A stretch of DNA of 64,000 nt, taken from the NCBI RefSeq assembly GCF_030272615.1, contig NC_081413.1:141765872-141829871 (forward strand), in the 5' to 3' direction. The DNA is from Cryptomeria japonica (lineage: Eukaryota; Streptophyta; Pinopsida; Cupressales; Cupressaceae). The notes below the pieces were generated by a model that worked only from the letters and a program-made list of their open reading frames with translations, had not been told where the DNA came from and did no database searches. Position numbers and translations under genes: made by a program. Of the stretch, positions 21,788 through 34,240 are shown piece after piece (positions within the stretch are counted from its first letter, which is position 1; the number at the start of each line of letters is the position of its first letter).

Positions 21788-23293
21788 ATTATCCTATCTT
21801 ACTGAATCGACTAAAAAACAAAACGTCTCTAAACATTCTAATGACTTGCGGATAAGAACAGAGTAATTTACATCAATGTTTAGAAAGCCAAATATAAAGA
21901 CATTTGGGGTTTTTCTCAATAACTTAAAAATTTAATTCACCAAAATATATTTTTACTTATTTGATAGTCATTTACCCCCACCAACATAAACGCACTTGCA
22001 CTAGATATTGTGCTCATACAAATACATAAAATGTACTCAATAAATACAATTAAATAAATAATAATCATAAATATAATAATAATAATAATATCAATAAAGA
22101 TAGAGGTGAGGATTAAATAATAATATTGATAACAATAAATTATAACCTAATAATAATAAATATTAAAATTACAATAAATCTGTCAAAAATCACACAACCA
22201 AGGATCATTGACATAGGGTACACAAACATTGCCTTCAAAACAACTCAATAAGGTAGATTCTAAATCTAAGATGATCGTCCTAATTTAGGACGATGGCTAG
22301 GGTTAGGTCAGATGGGCCTTAATGTTATCTCCATGTGAACCACCACTGCGGATTGTATAGACCTGCTCAGACTTGTGAAGCTAAGTGGAGTCAATGCCTT
22401 GCACCTACATCAACCAAAACACCAAAACACCAAAACTTGCACAACATCAATATACATATACATGTACACCTAACCATGATATATACATATAAGAATGTCA
22501 GAAATCATAATCAATGCTCCAATAAGATCACCTAAACACATGTTAGTACATCATGGTCCATAATAATCATAATACGTCATCTTCATATCAAATTCATTAA
22601 GAAAGCATAAGCAATAAACACTAATATCATCAATATATCCTCATATGCATAAATCATCAACATCATCACCAAGTCCTAAAAAACAAAATCATTATGAATG
22701 GTCCGTCATCATAGATCAAATGAGTATGTCCACACTTAATAAGATATCACACACATATAGAGTCAAGCATATATAAATCAAAAAGAATCATAATAGGAAG
22801 CAAGCATGGAAGAGTTTTGCACATTCTTTTAACCTTTTATTTTATTTTATTTTCTTCAGAATTTTACTTAAAAAATTAAAGAAAACTATTTTAGAGGAAT
22901 TATTTTTTAAAATTTAATAATTTTTTTTAAACTATATTAATATATAATAAAAGAATTCAAACTCAACTACATGATGAACAAGTGCCACATAGTGGCGAGT
23001 ACTTGTCATCATATTATTGTAATAAAAATATTTGTTCTAATTTTTAATTATTATAATTTTGAATTGTAATTAAAATATTTATTTTAATTTTTAAACTACA
23101 AGATGAACAAGTGCCACATAGTGGTGAGTACTTGTCATCATAGTATTGTAATAAAAATATTTGTTCTAATTTTTAATTATTACAATTTTAAATTGTAATT
23201 AAAATATTTATTTTTATTTTTATTTATTATAATTTTGAATCATTATTATTTTAAAATTATATTTATGTAATATTAATTATCACTCTTATTTTA
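21788..23293. repeat. AT-rich spacer with a 129-bp tandem duplication
   Basis: No gene is supportable. The tandem pair occupies 22965-23093 and 23094-23220 and contains GATGAACAAGTGCCACATAG, GAGTACTTGTCATCATA and TATTTGTTCTAATTTTTAAT in both copies. A short perfect inverted repeat (ATCGTCCTAA / TTAGGACGAT) lies at about 22271. Confidence 0.7.
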
Positions 23294-23306
23294 ATAAAAT
23301 AATATA
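23294..23306. repeat. left target-site duplication of the LINE
   Basis: ATAAAATAATATA (13 bp) here matches exactly the same 13 bases at 49964-49976, just beyond the LINE 3' end. The left copy lies 16 bp before the ORF1 start codon. The sequence is AT-rich, so chance contributes, but both positions fit the ends expected for a full-length LINE. Confidence 0.65.
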
Positions 23307-23322
23307 GAGAGAGTGTTCATGT

Positions 23323-23922
23323 ATGGCGAAGCTAGGGTTTCATAGAGATAGTCGATAGAAGCAGGTTTGGAACTACAGAGGACAGAGGATTGAAGGATAC
23401 CATAACCAAGAGTGGCATCCTCCATTTAGGGCATGGCAAGGACATGAAAATAGATATTCGCAAGAGTGGAAAGGAAGGAATGGTTTTATTTGCAGAAATA
23501 AATGGGGGTTTTCTTCCATACATACAAGCACACAGATTGATTTTAAAACGATTGAGAGGAAGTTTTGGCAGCCAAAACAATCCAATCCAGAACTAGTGGC
23601 AAAAAAGGTATGTAAAAGTCCTAAACATGCACGTGGGGTCTCTATTCTTATTGATAACCATGAGTAGATGGTTTTAGTACAAATTTTAAACAGTAGAGCC
23701 TTTTTTATGAAATGGAATGGAGGATGGCCTGCTTTTTTCAGAGTTCGATCATGGGTGATGCAAACTGGGGAGAGGTGTGTGTTTTGAAAACCCTCCCGAA
23801 TGGCTTCTATCTGATTATTAGCCCTAGTGAGAAAGACAAGGAATGAATTCTTAATAGTGGTCCTTTCCTTATTGGGGGAAAAGGGTTTTTTATTAAGGAC
23901 TGGAAGCCAAATTTTGACCCTA
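23323..23922 (+). pseudogene. LINE ORF1, first part (DUF4283 domain)
   Basis: ATG at 23323 (MAKLGFHRDSR). A basic, Trp/Gln-rich N-terminal segment is followed by the DUF4283 region: AFFMKWNGGWPAFFRV, then after one frameshift LPNGFYLIISPSEKDK and GPFLIGGKGFFIKDWKPNFD. This is the RNA-binding gag-like protein of plant L1 elements. In-frame TAG at 23356 and 23665 and a TGA at about 23846 fit CAG and CGA deamination. The frame is cut at FDP by the CACTA insertion and resumes at 41984. Confidence 0.8.
23920..23922. repeat. left CTA target-site duplication of the CACTA element
   Basis: CTA directly precedes the terminal CACTA at 23923 and is repeated at 41981-41983 directly after the other terminus. 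Three-base duplications are the rule for En/Spm elements. Removing one copy plus the element restores the LINE reading frame. Confidence 0.9.
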
Positions 23923-24160
23923 CACTAATACATTTGGACTAGATTTTCGATTGAGGTTTCCGAGGGAGAAGGTATATTGTGGCCAAATTTGATTTTTTGT
24001 TGAAAAAATGCCTACATTCATCATAATTCTGATGGAAATTACCCATTTGGTTTCGACGAAGAAGGCATTAGCAATGAGAATTTTCTTTTTTTCCAAAAAG
24101 TGCTCGAGTTCGTCGTAATTTTGACAACAGCGGCCATTACAAAATAAAAAAAGAGGTGGG
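23923..24160 (+). repeat. left terminal inverted repeat and subterminal region of the CACTA element
   Basis: Homologous to the inverted right end. After the conserved first 16 bp, the pair GATTTTCGAT/GATTTCCGAT and, about 185 bp inward, TTCGTCGTAATTTTGAC versus TTCGTCGTAATTCCGATG align at matching distances from each tip. CG-containing TTCGTCG and TTCGACGAAG motifs are probable transposase-binding sites, by analogy only. Confidence 0.75.
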
Positions 24161-24382
24161 GAATTCATTTGTGAATTGCAATCACGCGTAGGCATCCGTG
24201 GCAACTTCAACCCCCAAGAACATCAAACCCGCATCGAAGGCAATCCCATGCAGGAGGTAGATTCAAATTGCTCTAGTTTTTAATTTCATGGTGCAAAAAA
24301 TATACATGTGGTGGTTAATTGTCCTAGTTTAATCTCGTAAAACCATAGAACTATGATTGAGGAGTGAGCGTTCAGTTTTGTA

Positions 24383-25166
24383 TCAACAATCCCTTCCTCC
24401 CGTATACGCGCGTGTTGATTGTTCACATGAGATCACATCTCTTTGCGGCATCGTATCAAACAATTCATGAGCCTTGTCCATGTTTCCACATTTTGCATTC
24501 ATGTCAAGCAGGGCATTTGCAAGTACAACACCTAACAAAATTCCTCTATCCGTTATGCTTTGATGGATGTCCATACCCTATTCCAAAGCTCCCATTTTTT
24601 CATAGGCAGGGAGGATGTTGGCAAAGGTTGTGGAATTTGGCTTTATGTCTTCCAATTTCATTTGCTTGAAAGTGTCTAAAGCCTTTTCGACAAATCCATT
24701 TTGTGCATATCCAGCAATCGTTGCAATCCACGAGACAACATTTCTTTCAGGCATTCTATCAAATAGTTCACATGCCTTGTCTATGCTTCCACATTTTGCA
24801 TACATGTCTACCAAGGTAGTTACAACTACAACATTTGACAAATTTTCTCTATCCTTTATGCTTCGATGAATGTCCATACCCTATTCCAAATCTCCCATTT
24901 TGGCACAGGAAGGGAAGATAGTAGCAATGGTCATGGAATTTGGCTTTACACCTGCCGATTGCATTTGCTTGAAAGTTTCTAAAGCCTTCTCAACAAATCC
25001 ATTTTGTGTAGTTGCAACTACATCTGACAAAATTCCTCTATCTTTTATGCTTTGATGGATGTCCATACCCTGTTCCAAAGCTCCCATTTTGGCACAGGTT
25101 GGGAGTAGGCTGGCAAATGTAACTAAAGAAATGCAATGATCAGCTCCAAAGACATCAAACCACTAC
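24383..25166 (-). pseudogene. captured pentatricopeptide-repeat (PPR, PLS-type) gene fragment
   Basis: A single minus-strand frame encodes three successive PPR blocks with recurring segments GMDIHQSIKDRG, LVDMYAKCGSIDKACELFD, MPERNVVSWIATIAGYAQNG and FVEKALDTFKQM. PPR proteins bind organelle RNA; this piece has neither start nor C-terminal domain. The most N-terminal block lacks about 37 residues between VVATT and QNGF. The phrase ALEQGMDIH in the first block (CAG) appears twice later with TAG in place of CAG (24578-24580 and 24881-24883). Being inside a CACTA element, it looks like a transduplicated host fragment. Confidence 0.85.
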
Positions 25167-26628
25167 TAACAAAACCGAGAGTCTAAAATATGATAGGGAA
25201 TAGTGTGAGCTATCCTAAAATAAAATATTTTATTTTCAATTTCAACTAAAACATAATTACTCAGCCATTTAATGTTATTAATAAATGTTTAATTTATGAA
25301 AGAGATAAATGGTTGGCCACAAGTACATGAGTTACTAAATGCACACAAATAAGTGAATTTGATATTCAAAACTATCTACAATGAATTCAATTATTGTCCA
25401 TTAGTCATTTATGTTTGCAATAAGCATCTTTCTTTGTTTTTCTTAATCTTTATTCATAGTTATGTGCATATTTCACATTCTATAATTAGGATATCAATTG
25501 CTATGGCTGAACACTAGCATGATGTTTGTGTTGTGGTATAGATGCGTGGAAACATAATTATTGGATTGCTATATTATAGAGATCATAAATCTAGATATCG
25601 CATATTAGTCATAGCTCTTCTTGGATTGAGTCTAAAGTTGACATACAGTCATAAAGCCATTATTAGCAGATCTATCCATTTCTAGTAAAGACAATTGAGA
25701 AATTCATTTTGATATTGAGAGTTTCTTATATGTTTGATCATTATTAAGCCATAATATTTAGGTCTATTTATCTCTCTTGCAAAACCTCTGTAAGTGTCCT
25801 AGATTGTCCCTACTACTCACTCTTCAATTCAGAAAAATGGAGTTCTAAAGATTTGTTGCACAAGATGGTGTTGAACATATCAACAAGGCTAGCATGGAAG
25901 GCATGTTCAAGCTTCCACTTGTACAACTTACAACAAATGATTTGTTGATAGAAGAAATTCTTGAAATAGGGATACAATCGAAAGACAAGTAAGTACATAC
26001 AAACCTCCTCAATTGAAAGTAAAATATGTGTATAAAAAGAGTACATTGAATCTCAATCCATAAACACAATAGAGATACCAATGGAGACTTAATTGGATGT
26101 AGCATGTCACACCAAAGTTGTTAGAGTATGCTAAGCTAGTACATAATGTTTCGTAAAGCCATATTAGTATTTTACCCAGATCATTATCTACCAAAACTAA
26201 CTATAGTAATCCTTTTGTGGATTAATTTCATGGTGCTAGATCTTCATTTAGTTCCACTTCTTGTTGGAGATAAGAATAGTTATTTCTTGAGGTAGATGAA
26301 TATCCCCTCGACAAAGGACAAGACCCTTTCTAGAATATAACAAATTCTACTCCAACAAAAGATCATGGGGGTCTCACTAGAGATATTGAATAAGAGATAG
26401 ACTTCTACTACTGCATTAAAAGCATTGGCATGTTCTTCATTTATTGATGTAAACTCTCTGTGATGCCACCACAACCAACAAAGGTGTAAAAAGTTGTTTG
26501 CAATGCATGGATTTTTAGGATTGTCCTTTGAGAAATAGAACTAAAGTATGGAAGCAGGATCTGTCAGCTCCTGAGGGAAAGACCATGTCAGACAATAATT
26601 TCTATTTTCTTGCCTATGAAGAAAGACC
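25167..26628. other. CACTA internal noncoding region, left side
   Basis: AT-rich DNA between the PPR fragment and the transposase gene. Minus-strand frames around 25813-26105 and 26280-26474 look somewhat protein-like but have no recognisable domain. GAAAGACCATGTCAGACAAT occurs twice (26577 and 26622), the second copy containing the transposase start codon. Confidence 0.5.
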
Positions 26629-29600
26629 ATGTCAGACAATATCAACGAACAACAAAATAAGGAGACAATTGCTAGATTGTGGTCTAACTTGAAAAGAAAA
26701 GGTGATGGAAAATGTTATTGTTTGTGCAGAATTTGTAAGGGGTTAAAGACTAGAAGACTTCTAATAAAAATAGTGAAGAAACATTGTAGGTTGCATGGTC
26801 ACATTGAAGGTGGACATGATTATCATCCATTGGTAAGTTTTTCATTATATCATTTTGACAATTTATATACATAATAAATCATGTGATGATGAGATCATGA
26901 TCATGGTTTATTTATGTATATCAGTTTTATATAGGTCGGGCACCCCGGAGCACATGGTATGGATCAACACAACCCTAAGAATATGGTTTTCGAAGTGGAT
27001 GAACATGGAGGTGTGAATATCGAAGCTGAAGATAATGATCCCATGGAAGATGACGATCATGAGCCAGAAAACACAATTGAAGATGATGGTACAAATACAT
27101 TGATCCATGACTCATTTAGTACTCGTGCAGCTGATCATGATTATGAAGATGACCTTGATGTTGTTCATGATGTCCCTCTACTTGAGAAGGCATCTGAGGC
27201 CCTTTATGAAGGCTTACAGACAACTCTTCTCTCCGTTGTATTATTGTTGGTGAACTTGAAGGTTATGAATGGTTTATACAACATAACAATGTCACGTATG
27301 TTAAGGCATGTCATATATGTCATAATAAACTATGAATCATGATGTACCATTAATATTCTTTATTATAACAAATTATATTTTGTTGTTGTAGATTGATAGG
27401 TGAGTTTTTGTTACCACCATCAAATATTCTACCTTGCTCATACCGAGAATTATCTGCCATTATGAAAGATGTTGGAATGGAGTATCAAGCAATAGATGCT
27501 TGTCCCAATGATCATATTATATATCACAAACAACATGAATTTTGAACTGAATTCCCTGAATGTCATATCAGTAGATATCGAACAAATCAAATAACAAAAA
27601 GGGTTCCTCGCAAGGTTCTTCGCTATATTCCCATTATTCCACGTATGCAACGATTATTCAAGTGCACTACCTTGGCATAATTTATGGATTACCATGCACG
27701 CAATAGAAGTCGAGATGACATTATTCGAATGCCTACAGATGGTTCAGCATTTATGGACATAGAGGAAAAGTGGCCACACTTTAAAGAAGAACCTCATAAT
27801 CTCAAGCTTTCATTGGCAGCAGACGGTGTCAATTCATTTGGAGAGATGAGATCTGTTTACTTAGTGTGGCCTGTTTTTGTTATCAACAATAACATTCCTC
27901 CATGGATGTCAATAAAGAGGAGCACATAATGTTGGCGATGATTGTTCCAGGTATTTTATCATTTAAATATAGTCGTCTAAATTTAATTATAAATATTGCA
28001 GTAAAATGGTCATAATAATTATGTAATGTTTTTGTTCATTCGATTAGGTAAGTACCAAGTTAAAGATATGAATTTATATATCGAGCCTCTTATCGATGAG
28101 TTGTTGGAGTTATGGAATGGTGTCACTATGTATGACGTCTCTAGACCAATAGGACAAAGACAATTTCAATTCCATGTGATGCTTCTATGGACAATACACG
28201 ATGCCTCGGGGCTAACATATTTTTGTGGTATGTTATAGTGTTTAAGTTGTGCATGAACATTATAATTCAAAAAATTATCATATTTAATCCAATTATACAT
28301 TATCTTGTAGGTCTTCAAACAAAGGGAAAATTTGCATGTCCTGTTTGTGGTCCAAAGATGAAATCTCGTCATTCAAAAAGTTTAGGAAAGCGGGTGTTTG
28401 ATGAGTATAGGCACTCTCTCCACAAAAATCATAAGTATCGAAATACTGAAAACATCTTTTCAATGGGAAAGAAGAGAATACATCAAAGCCATGAAGAATG
28501 ACACCTCACCTATGGAAGTTGGAATATAATAGAATTAATCGTCAAGGTAATGCCATTCCATCTATTGGTTTGTCATAAAACATCTTTTCTATTTTGTTTT
28601 GTTTACCTATGATGTGATTGATGATCATGAAGGTCGTGAAGGCATAAATGACCACCTTCCTAAGGGAATAAAAAGTTATCCCTGACAATTTAGTAGGTTG
28701 CCCTACTACGAGCAATTACAAATTGTTCATTTGTTTGATAGTATGCATATTGGAAAGAATATAACAGAGACAATATGGAAAATATTGGATGGCAGGCGTG
28801 ACAAAGAAAAAATTATCAAAATATGTAGTGACATTTAGGATTCCAATCATGCAATGATAAATGTCATTCAATCAAATAGCCATGGAGACCAGATTAATAT
28901 AAGTGAGCTTCCTTGGTTATTAATGGACCAGCAAAGCAATGCTATAAAAGAAGTCATACAAAAAATTCGATTTCCCATAGGATTTACTACAAACATAAAC
29001 AATCTCATATCAAAGAAAAGTGAATTTGGGCCAGGGATGAAAACACATGATTGGCATACCTTCATTAAGGTAATTCATGTTCTTGTGTTTTTAGTATGTA
29101 TTGAGCATACGTGTACTTTTCATTATGTTACAAAAAAATGAAAAGATAATTTTATAATTGTTGCAGTGCGTTCTACCTCTATCTCTCCCAGACGACTTCG
29201 ACAATAATGTCAAGCAAGACATATATGATCTTGGAAAATACATAAGGTAAGTAGTGATATTTGTTTAGTTCATTGTATAGATATTATATTTGCAATTTGT
29301 TTTACTTCTTATGTAATATATTTTTTGTGTCTTGAATACATTGCAGGTGGTTGTCATGTAAAGAAATCCATAAAGACAATATAAAATATTGGAAGAGAAA
29401 AACTCCTCATTTAATGTGTGAAATGCAAAAGTGTCTACCTCCAGCTTTTTTCAATGCACAAGAACACTACCTCATACACCAAGTTCAGGAGATTGAATTG
29501 TGTGGACCTATACACACTAGGTCAATGTGGATGGTTGAGAGGCACTTGAAATTTTTGAAGGCTTTGGTTCGACAAAGAGCACATCCTGAGGGTTCTATGG

Positions 29601-30713
29601 TGGAGGGATATATGGTATACTAGACTATGGTGTACATTTCTGAATATCTTCCTAAGTTTGCAGCAAAGATCCACGTGGATCGCATTTGGGATCCCAACAC
29701 CATTAACAAATTCGAAGGGGAGTACTTGATGGGGAAAGGTAGATTGAGGAAAGTGAGAGGTAATTATAAGATGTTATTGTAGTTAATTAATTCTTAATCT
29801 TCAAAATAAATCGATTGTAAGACGTCTATTTAATTTTTGTACAGTTGGTCGAGAGTGGGATGCACTACATTTGTATATTGCAAACAATCTTGATTGGATG
29901 ATGGTATGGATTGAACGTTGTCAACATTCTGGACGCACGTTAACATGGGAAGGTGTGGCTTCATTGGTTAAAGAAGCACATCGTAATGGAGATTCCAATG
30001 TTACGCAAAGGGAAATTGATTTAGCATATGGTTTAAGAGATAAACATGTACGTACAAATTTATTAATCACCCATATGTTTATCAACTCACAATGCAATAA
30101 ATTTTACATGTTTGACATATCACAGGTCAAACACCACAACGCTATGTGCTACAAAGGTCATAAATTTCACATTAAAAAGTTGGATGACACAAAGAAAACT
30201 TGTGATTCTGGCATCATTGCAGTCTTTGAGGTGACCAATATTTCATCGAGAAATGACATTCATCCTCAACAGTCTCAAAATCGATACTATGGCATTTTGG
30301 ATGATATACTTGAGTGTGACTTTAATTCCTTCAAATTAGTTTTGTTCGTCGTCAAATGGTATAGGCTACGATTGAATAAAAATGATCCTGATAGAACTAT
30401 TATTGAACATGATAATGGTTTTATAATGCTAAATACAAGGTCATTTGAACCAATTGGGGATGAGCCCTATGTTCTTCCAAGCCAATGTGAGCAAGTATTT
30501 TACTCTGAGGTTCCACATAAACTGGGTTGGTCATTTGTTGTTAGACATGATCCAAGAGGAAGGCCAATAAAGTATAATGTGATGGAAGAAGAAGATAATG
30601 AAGAAGAAGATATCGAAGAAGTAGAAGATGAAGTGGATGATGATCACGATCGACAGTTTCACAATGACGATGAAGAAGAAGAAGAAGAAGAAGAAGAAGA
30701 AGAAGAAGAAGAA

Positions 30714-30768
<55 letters not shown>

Positions 30769-30867
30769 CTGATGATGATGACGGTGATGGTGATGATGGT
30801 GATGATGATGATGATGGCGAAGACGTTGATGATGATGAGGATGACGATGACGACGACGACGACGACA

Positions 30868-30924
<57 letters not shown>

Positions 30925-30962
30925 GTGATGATGACCTTGATGTTCATGATGATGAGGAATGA
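26629..30962 (+). pseudogene. TNP2-like CACTA transposase (Transposase_21, DUF4218, DUF4216 regions)
   Basis: Ten exons can be joined in phase: 26629-26832, 26935-27305, 27392-27950, 28048-28227, 28311-28546, 28633-29069, 29167-29246, 29347-29759, 29845-30047 and 30126-30962. Landmarks are an N-terminal zinc-like segment, the Transposase_21 core (LSLAADGVNSFG, VWPVFVINNNIPPWM, LWTIHDASGL, ACPVCGP), a DUF4218-like part (GPIHTRSMWMVERHLKFLK, HPEGSMVEGYMVY) and DUF4216 (VVKWYRLR to GWSFVVRHDPRG). It ends in a very acidic D/E tail. This enzyme cuts and joins the CACTA ends. The copy has a one-base deletion at about 27920, stops at 27543-27545 and 27678, and TAG at 28836 and 29621. The second intron appears to use a GC donor. 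Confidence 0.85.
30669..30947 (+). repeat. GAA/GAT trinucleotide tract coding a poly-Glu/poly-Asp tail
   Basis: A GAA run (about 30672-30713) passes into long GAT runs with scattered GAC, GGT and GAG. It lies in frame at the C-terminus of the transposase, giving about 90 residues that are nearly all D or E. Opposite-strand and shifted frames read as poly-Ile, poly-Met or poly-Ser and are artefacts. Confidence 0.95.
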
Positions 30963-31389
30963 AATGTATGAGGAATGTGATTAGTATATTATCTATTGAA
31001 TATTGACTTCTTGATAGAATTATTTTTACATAATTAATTCATTCTATTTTGAATTCTAATGCCATTACATAATTAATTCATGATGCACCTTTTAATATGG
31101 AGATGGAGATAGGGGGTGTGACTATTTATGTGACAATTTTTAAACTGTGTTTATTTATGGAAATTGGATTGTTTATTAGCTATGTGACTATTTATGTGAC
31201 CATTTAGTTGAGGATCCTGTATAGTCTACATAAAGTAAAGGTAAGGAATTACAAAATTTACAATGATTTTGATGACAACATCTTTTTATTATTTAATACT
31301 CTTTTTGTCTACAAAGTTCATGTTGTTCATGTTGTGTATGGTGTAATTTCACTAACGTTTTTTATATTTTTTCTTTGTCATAGGCTGAC

Positions 31390-34240
31390 ATGGATCCATC
31401 ACATATCGCAGACAGAGATGTACCTTGTGACACTTCTACCGAGTAGGTAAACCTCATTGTAATTGTACAAATTAGGTAGAAGCAAACTGTTACATTATTA
31501 TGTTCTTTTTTTTAGTGATTTATACTAATTTTATAATTGTTAATGATATTCTTGACACAGACGGATGTTCAGGGAAAGGGAAAGGGAGTTGCAGTACCTG
31601 AGAACCTTTCTATGGATGTGGAATCATTAGGGTTAAGAAATGATGACCCTGAAGATCCCACAGACCTTGTGAAATTATTTAAAATGCCCCTTATAAAAAT
31701 TAGAAAAGAGATTGTTGCTTTGGCAGCTGTGCATCCTACCACTGATGAGATACGATAGAGGGTGGAATTATTGTATAAGACAGCAGAAAACTTGCAAGTA
31801 AGCAGTAATGAAAGCTTTAATTATAACAAAAGTTCAATAATGGTTTATATTTTATTGTCTTTTTATGTCATTAACTAAAATATGTACGTATTGTTTTTAT
31901 AGCAATTTATTTGCCCTCATGAAAGTCGTTCCTATGATCAGGGTGTTGTAGGATCAGGTGATGATGATTTTCTTGTATTATCACTAGCTTGGCTTATCAC
32001 TCTGAGTACTCAAAACACATCATACTTGATACTGTCAATTTTCAAATTAAAGGTTCATCCTTGTTTATAATTCTTGCACTTTTCATATATTTAATGTTTG
32101 ATATATTTAATGTATTATTCTTTAGGTGTTGTCAATGTTACTGTGCAAATGTTGACGCCGTCTCATCAGAGGTCACCCTCACCTATATTGTCAACTGCAA
32201 TATCGGCAACACGTAGCATGCAAACATCCTCTAGTGCACGTCATATTGGCCCACCCACTGTTGGTAGATCCCTCTTTTTCTCTATCTTCTGTCATGTGTT
32301 TATTTCCCTTCAAGCATTCTTTCTTGAATTCTAATGCCATTTCATAGTGGATTCATTTTTTGTAGGAGGAGATGCACATGAGGATGTACCACTGGCGACT
32401 ACTGCTAATAACATAGCATCATTTCCTGGATCTTCTCATATTGCTAGTATGGGAACACTGCAGGCCACATTCATGGTGAGCGACGAAGAAATGCTTCCCT
32501 TAAAGATACAAAAGGTTCCAGGTACTTTAAAAATATTATTATATATACTGTAATTTAATTTTACTTTATGATCACTCGTTTTGGACTAATATTGATCCCA
32601 TGAATTTTTTGCAGGCAATGATATTTTCTATAAACATCTTAGTGACATTGCATTGTAGATATTTGGGCCCAGCATACGTAAAAGGTGGTACATCATATGT
32701 GAACTAACCCTTATCCACTTTTGATTTCATATCATTGCTAGAATACTTTTCCTTTGATCCATTTCTTGAAGTGTAATAAATGTAGCTTCAGTTCATTTCT
32801 GAATCTAACAGGTTTGTTTTTGCTTTAAAAGGTGGAATGACCAAGAAAAAAGGTTAAAAGATGAATTGCCAAACCAAATGGTTGAGTGGTTTGGAAATGA
32901 CACCTTTGACAAAACCAAGCTCCTTGAAAAAGCAGGCACATATCTAAAGTATGTGAGGGACCAATACAGGACCCATTTGGAGAGGAACCTAAAGTATGAG
33001 CATCCCCTCATGATTCCAGAGAGGGAGTGGAAGGACCTAATTTTGGATGCCAAGGAGAGAATTGAAAGGAAAAAAGGAAATACACCAGTAGATGCCAAAA
33101 GAAGGTACAAGATACTATTAAGAATGTAATTATGTCCTAATTAATTACTCTTTATATTTATATAATCTAACATATTTCAAACTTTTTATAGACTGAGTGA
33201 CATGTCAAAGGCAACCAAGGCAAGGCAAGAAAAGCACGGGCAACACAAACTCGGCTCTAGTGTTTACATGAAACTTGCTGCACGAATTGTAAGTATCTCA
33301 TGTAAACTCCCATATTGTCTCAAAATATTAATAAATTGCAAACGTTTTTTTTTTATCAAACAATGCAAGCAAAATTCACGGTACCAAGCAAAAATGAAGG
33401 GCTCTAAATTCAATAGAGCGCCCACAGAAGATGACAAGAGAATTGCCTACCAGCAAGGCTATTCAGCCATGGCTGATTGGCTACGAGAATTGAGTGGGCA
33501 TACACAACATTCGAGTGCATCCATCACACAGGTAAATATGGTAAATGGAAGTTGTTTCAAATTGAATACTTTACCAATAATCTAATTGATGTTGAGTTCC
33601 AACATAAAGTGACTATATTTGTTTTAAATAAGCAAGCAATGATAACAATGTGCATGCCATTGGAATGCAGCCTGCTAATTGTGAAACACCACCTGCACAT
33701 GAAGGTCCGGATGTGCATCCCAGTAGTGGAGGTATTCATTTGCTATTCAAATTTATTTATTTAGCTATTAATACAATTAAACATCTTAATTTTTTATTAG
33801 AGTAGTAATTAATGTAACCTTTCTTGTTAATATTTTAGAGCATGTAGTTGGTGGTGAGCAAGTGGAGCATGATCTGGGTACACAACCTCAAGAACGTGAT
33901 GTTCCCCACTCAGGTGAAGAGGACCGTGGTGTTCAGCATGTTGAGGTTGAGGCTACACAAAATGATGTGGCCCCATCAGGTAAAGAGCACAACAATTATG
34001 CTCTCTAAATTAATGAAATACTTGTAACAATAATTTTTATTTTTTTTGAATTTAACCCATTTATTTGTTATTGCAGAGGACCCCCCTTCACTTCAGTGTC
34101 CTCGTCCTCAGTATAGGACTAGGCATACATTGAGATCATGAGCAATTGGCAGAACATCTGCAGAGGGGGGAAATGATGAAGACACTGATGTTCCACTTAG
34201 TCTTTTCATAGCTTCAAAGAAAAAACAAAGAAAGAAATGA
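31390..34240 (+). pseudogene. second CACTA gene, Transposase_24 / TNPA-like
   Basis: About ten short exons with plant-type introns follow the transposase in the same orientation. ATG at 31390 (MDPSHIADRD); stop at 34238-34240 after the basic tail KKKQRKK. The most conserved part is exons at about 32830-33104 and 33193-33530: RWNDQEKRLKDELPN-like, KYVRDQYRTHLERN, SKATKARQEKHGQHKLGS and YQAKMKGSKFNRAPTEDD. This layout fits the DNA-binding second protein of En/Spm elements (Transposase_24 family). In-frame TAG at 31444 and 31756 and a TAG at about 32656 break it. In related elements this protein binds subterminal repeats and helps transposition. Confidence 0.7.

Noticed and set aside
23332-24210. 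Minus-strand open frames across LINE ORF1 and the CACTA tip
   Set aside because: One overlaps the DUF4283 coding region antisense and the other crosses the transposon boundary; both are chance frames.
25813-26474. Minus-strand frames that look protein-like inside the CACTA element
   Set aside because: Two frames overlap with equally plausible wording and neither has a recognised domain or splice structure, so I cannot assign a captured gene.
30531-30947. Open frames reading poly-Ile, poly-Ser and poly-Met in the GAA/GAT tract
   Set aside because: They are other-frame and other-strand readings of the trinucleotide repeat that codes the acidic tail of the transposase.
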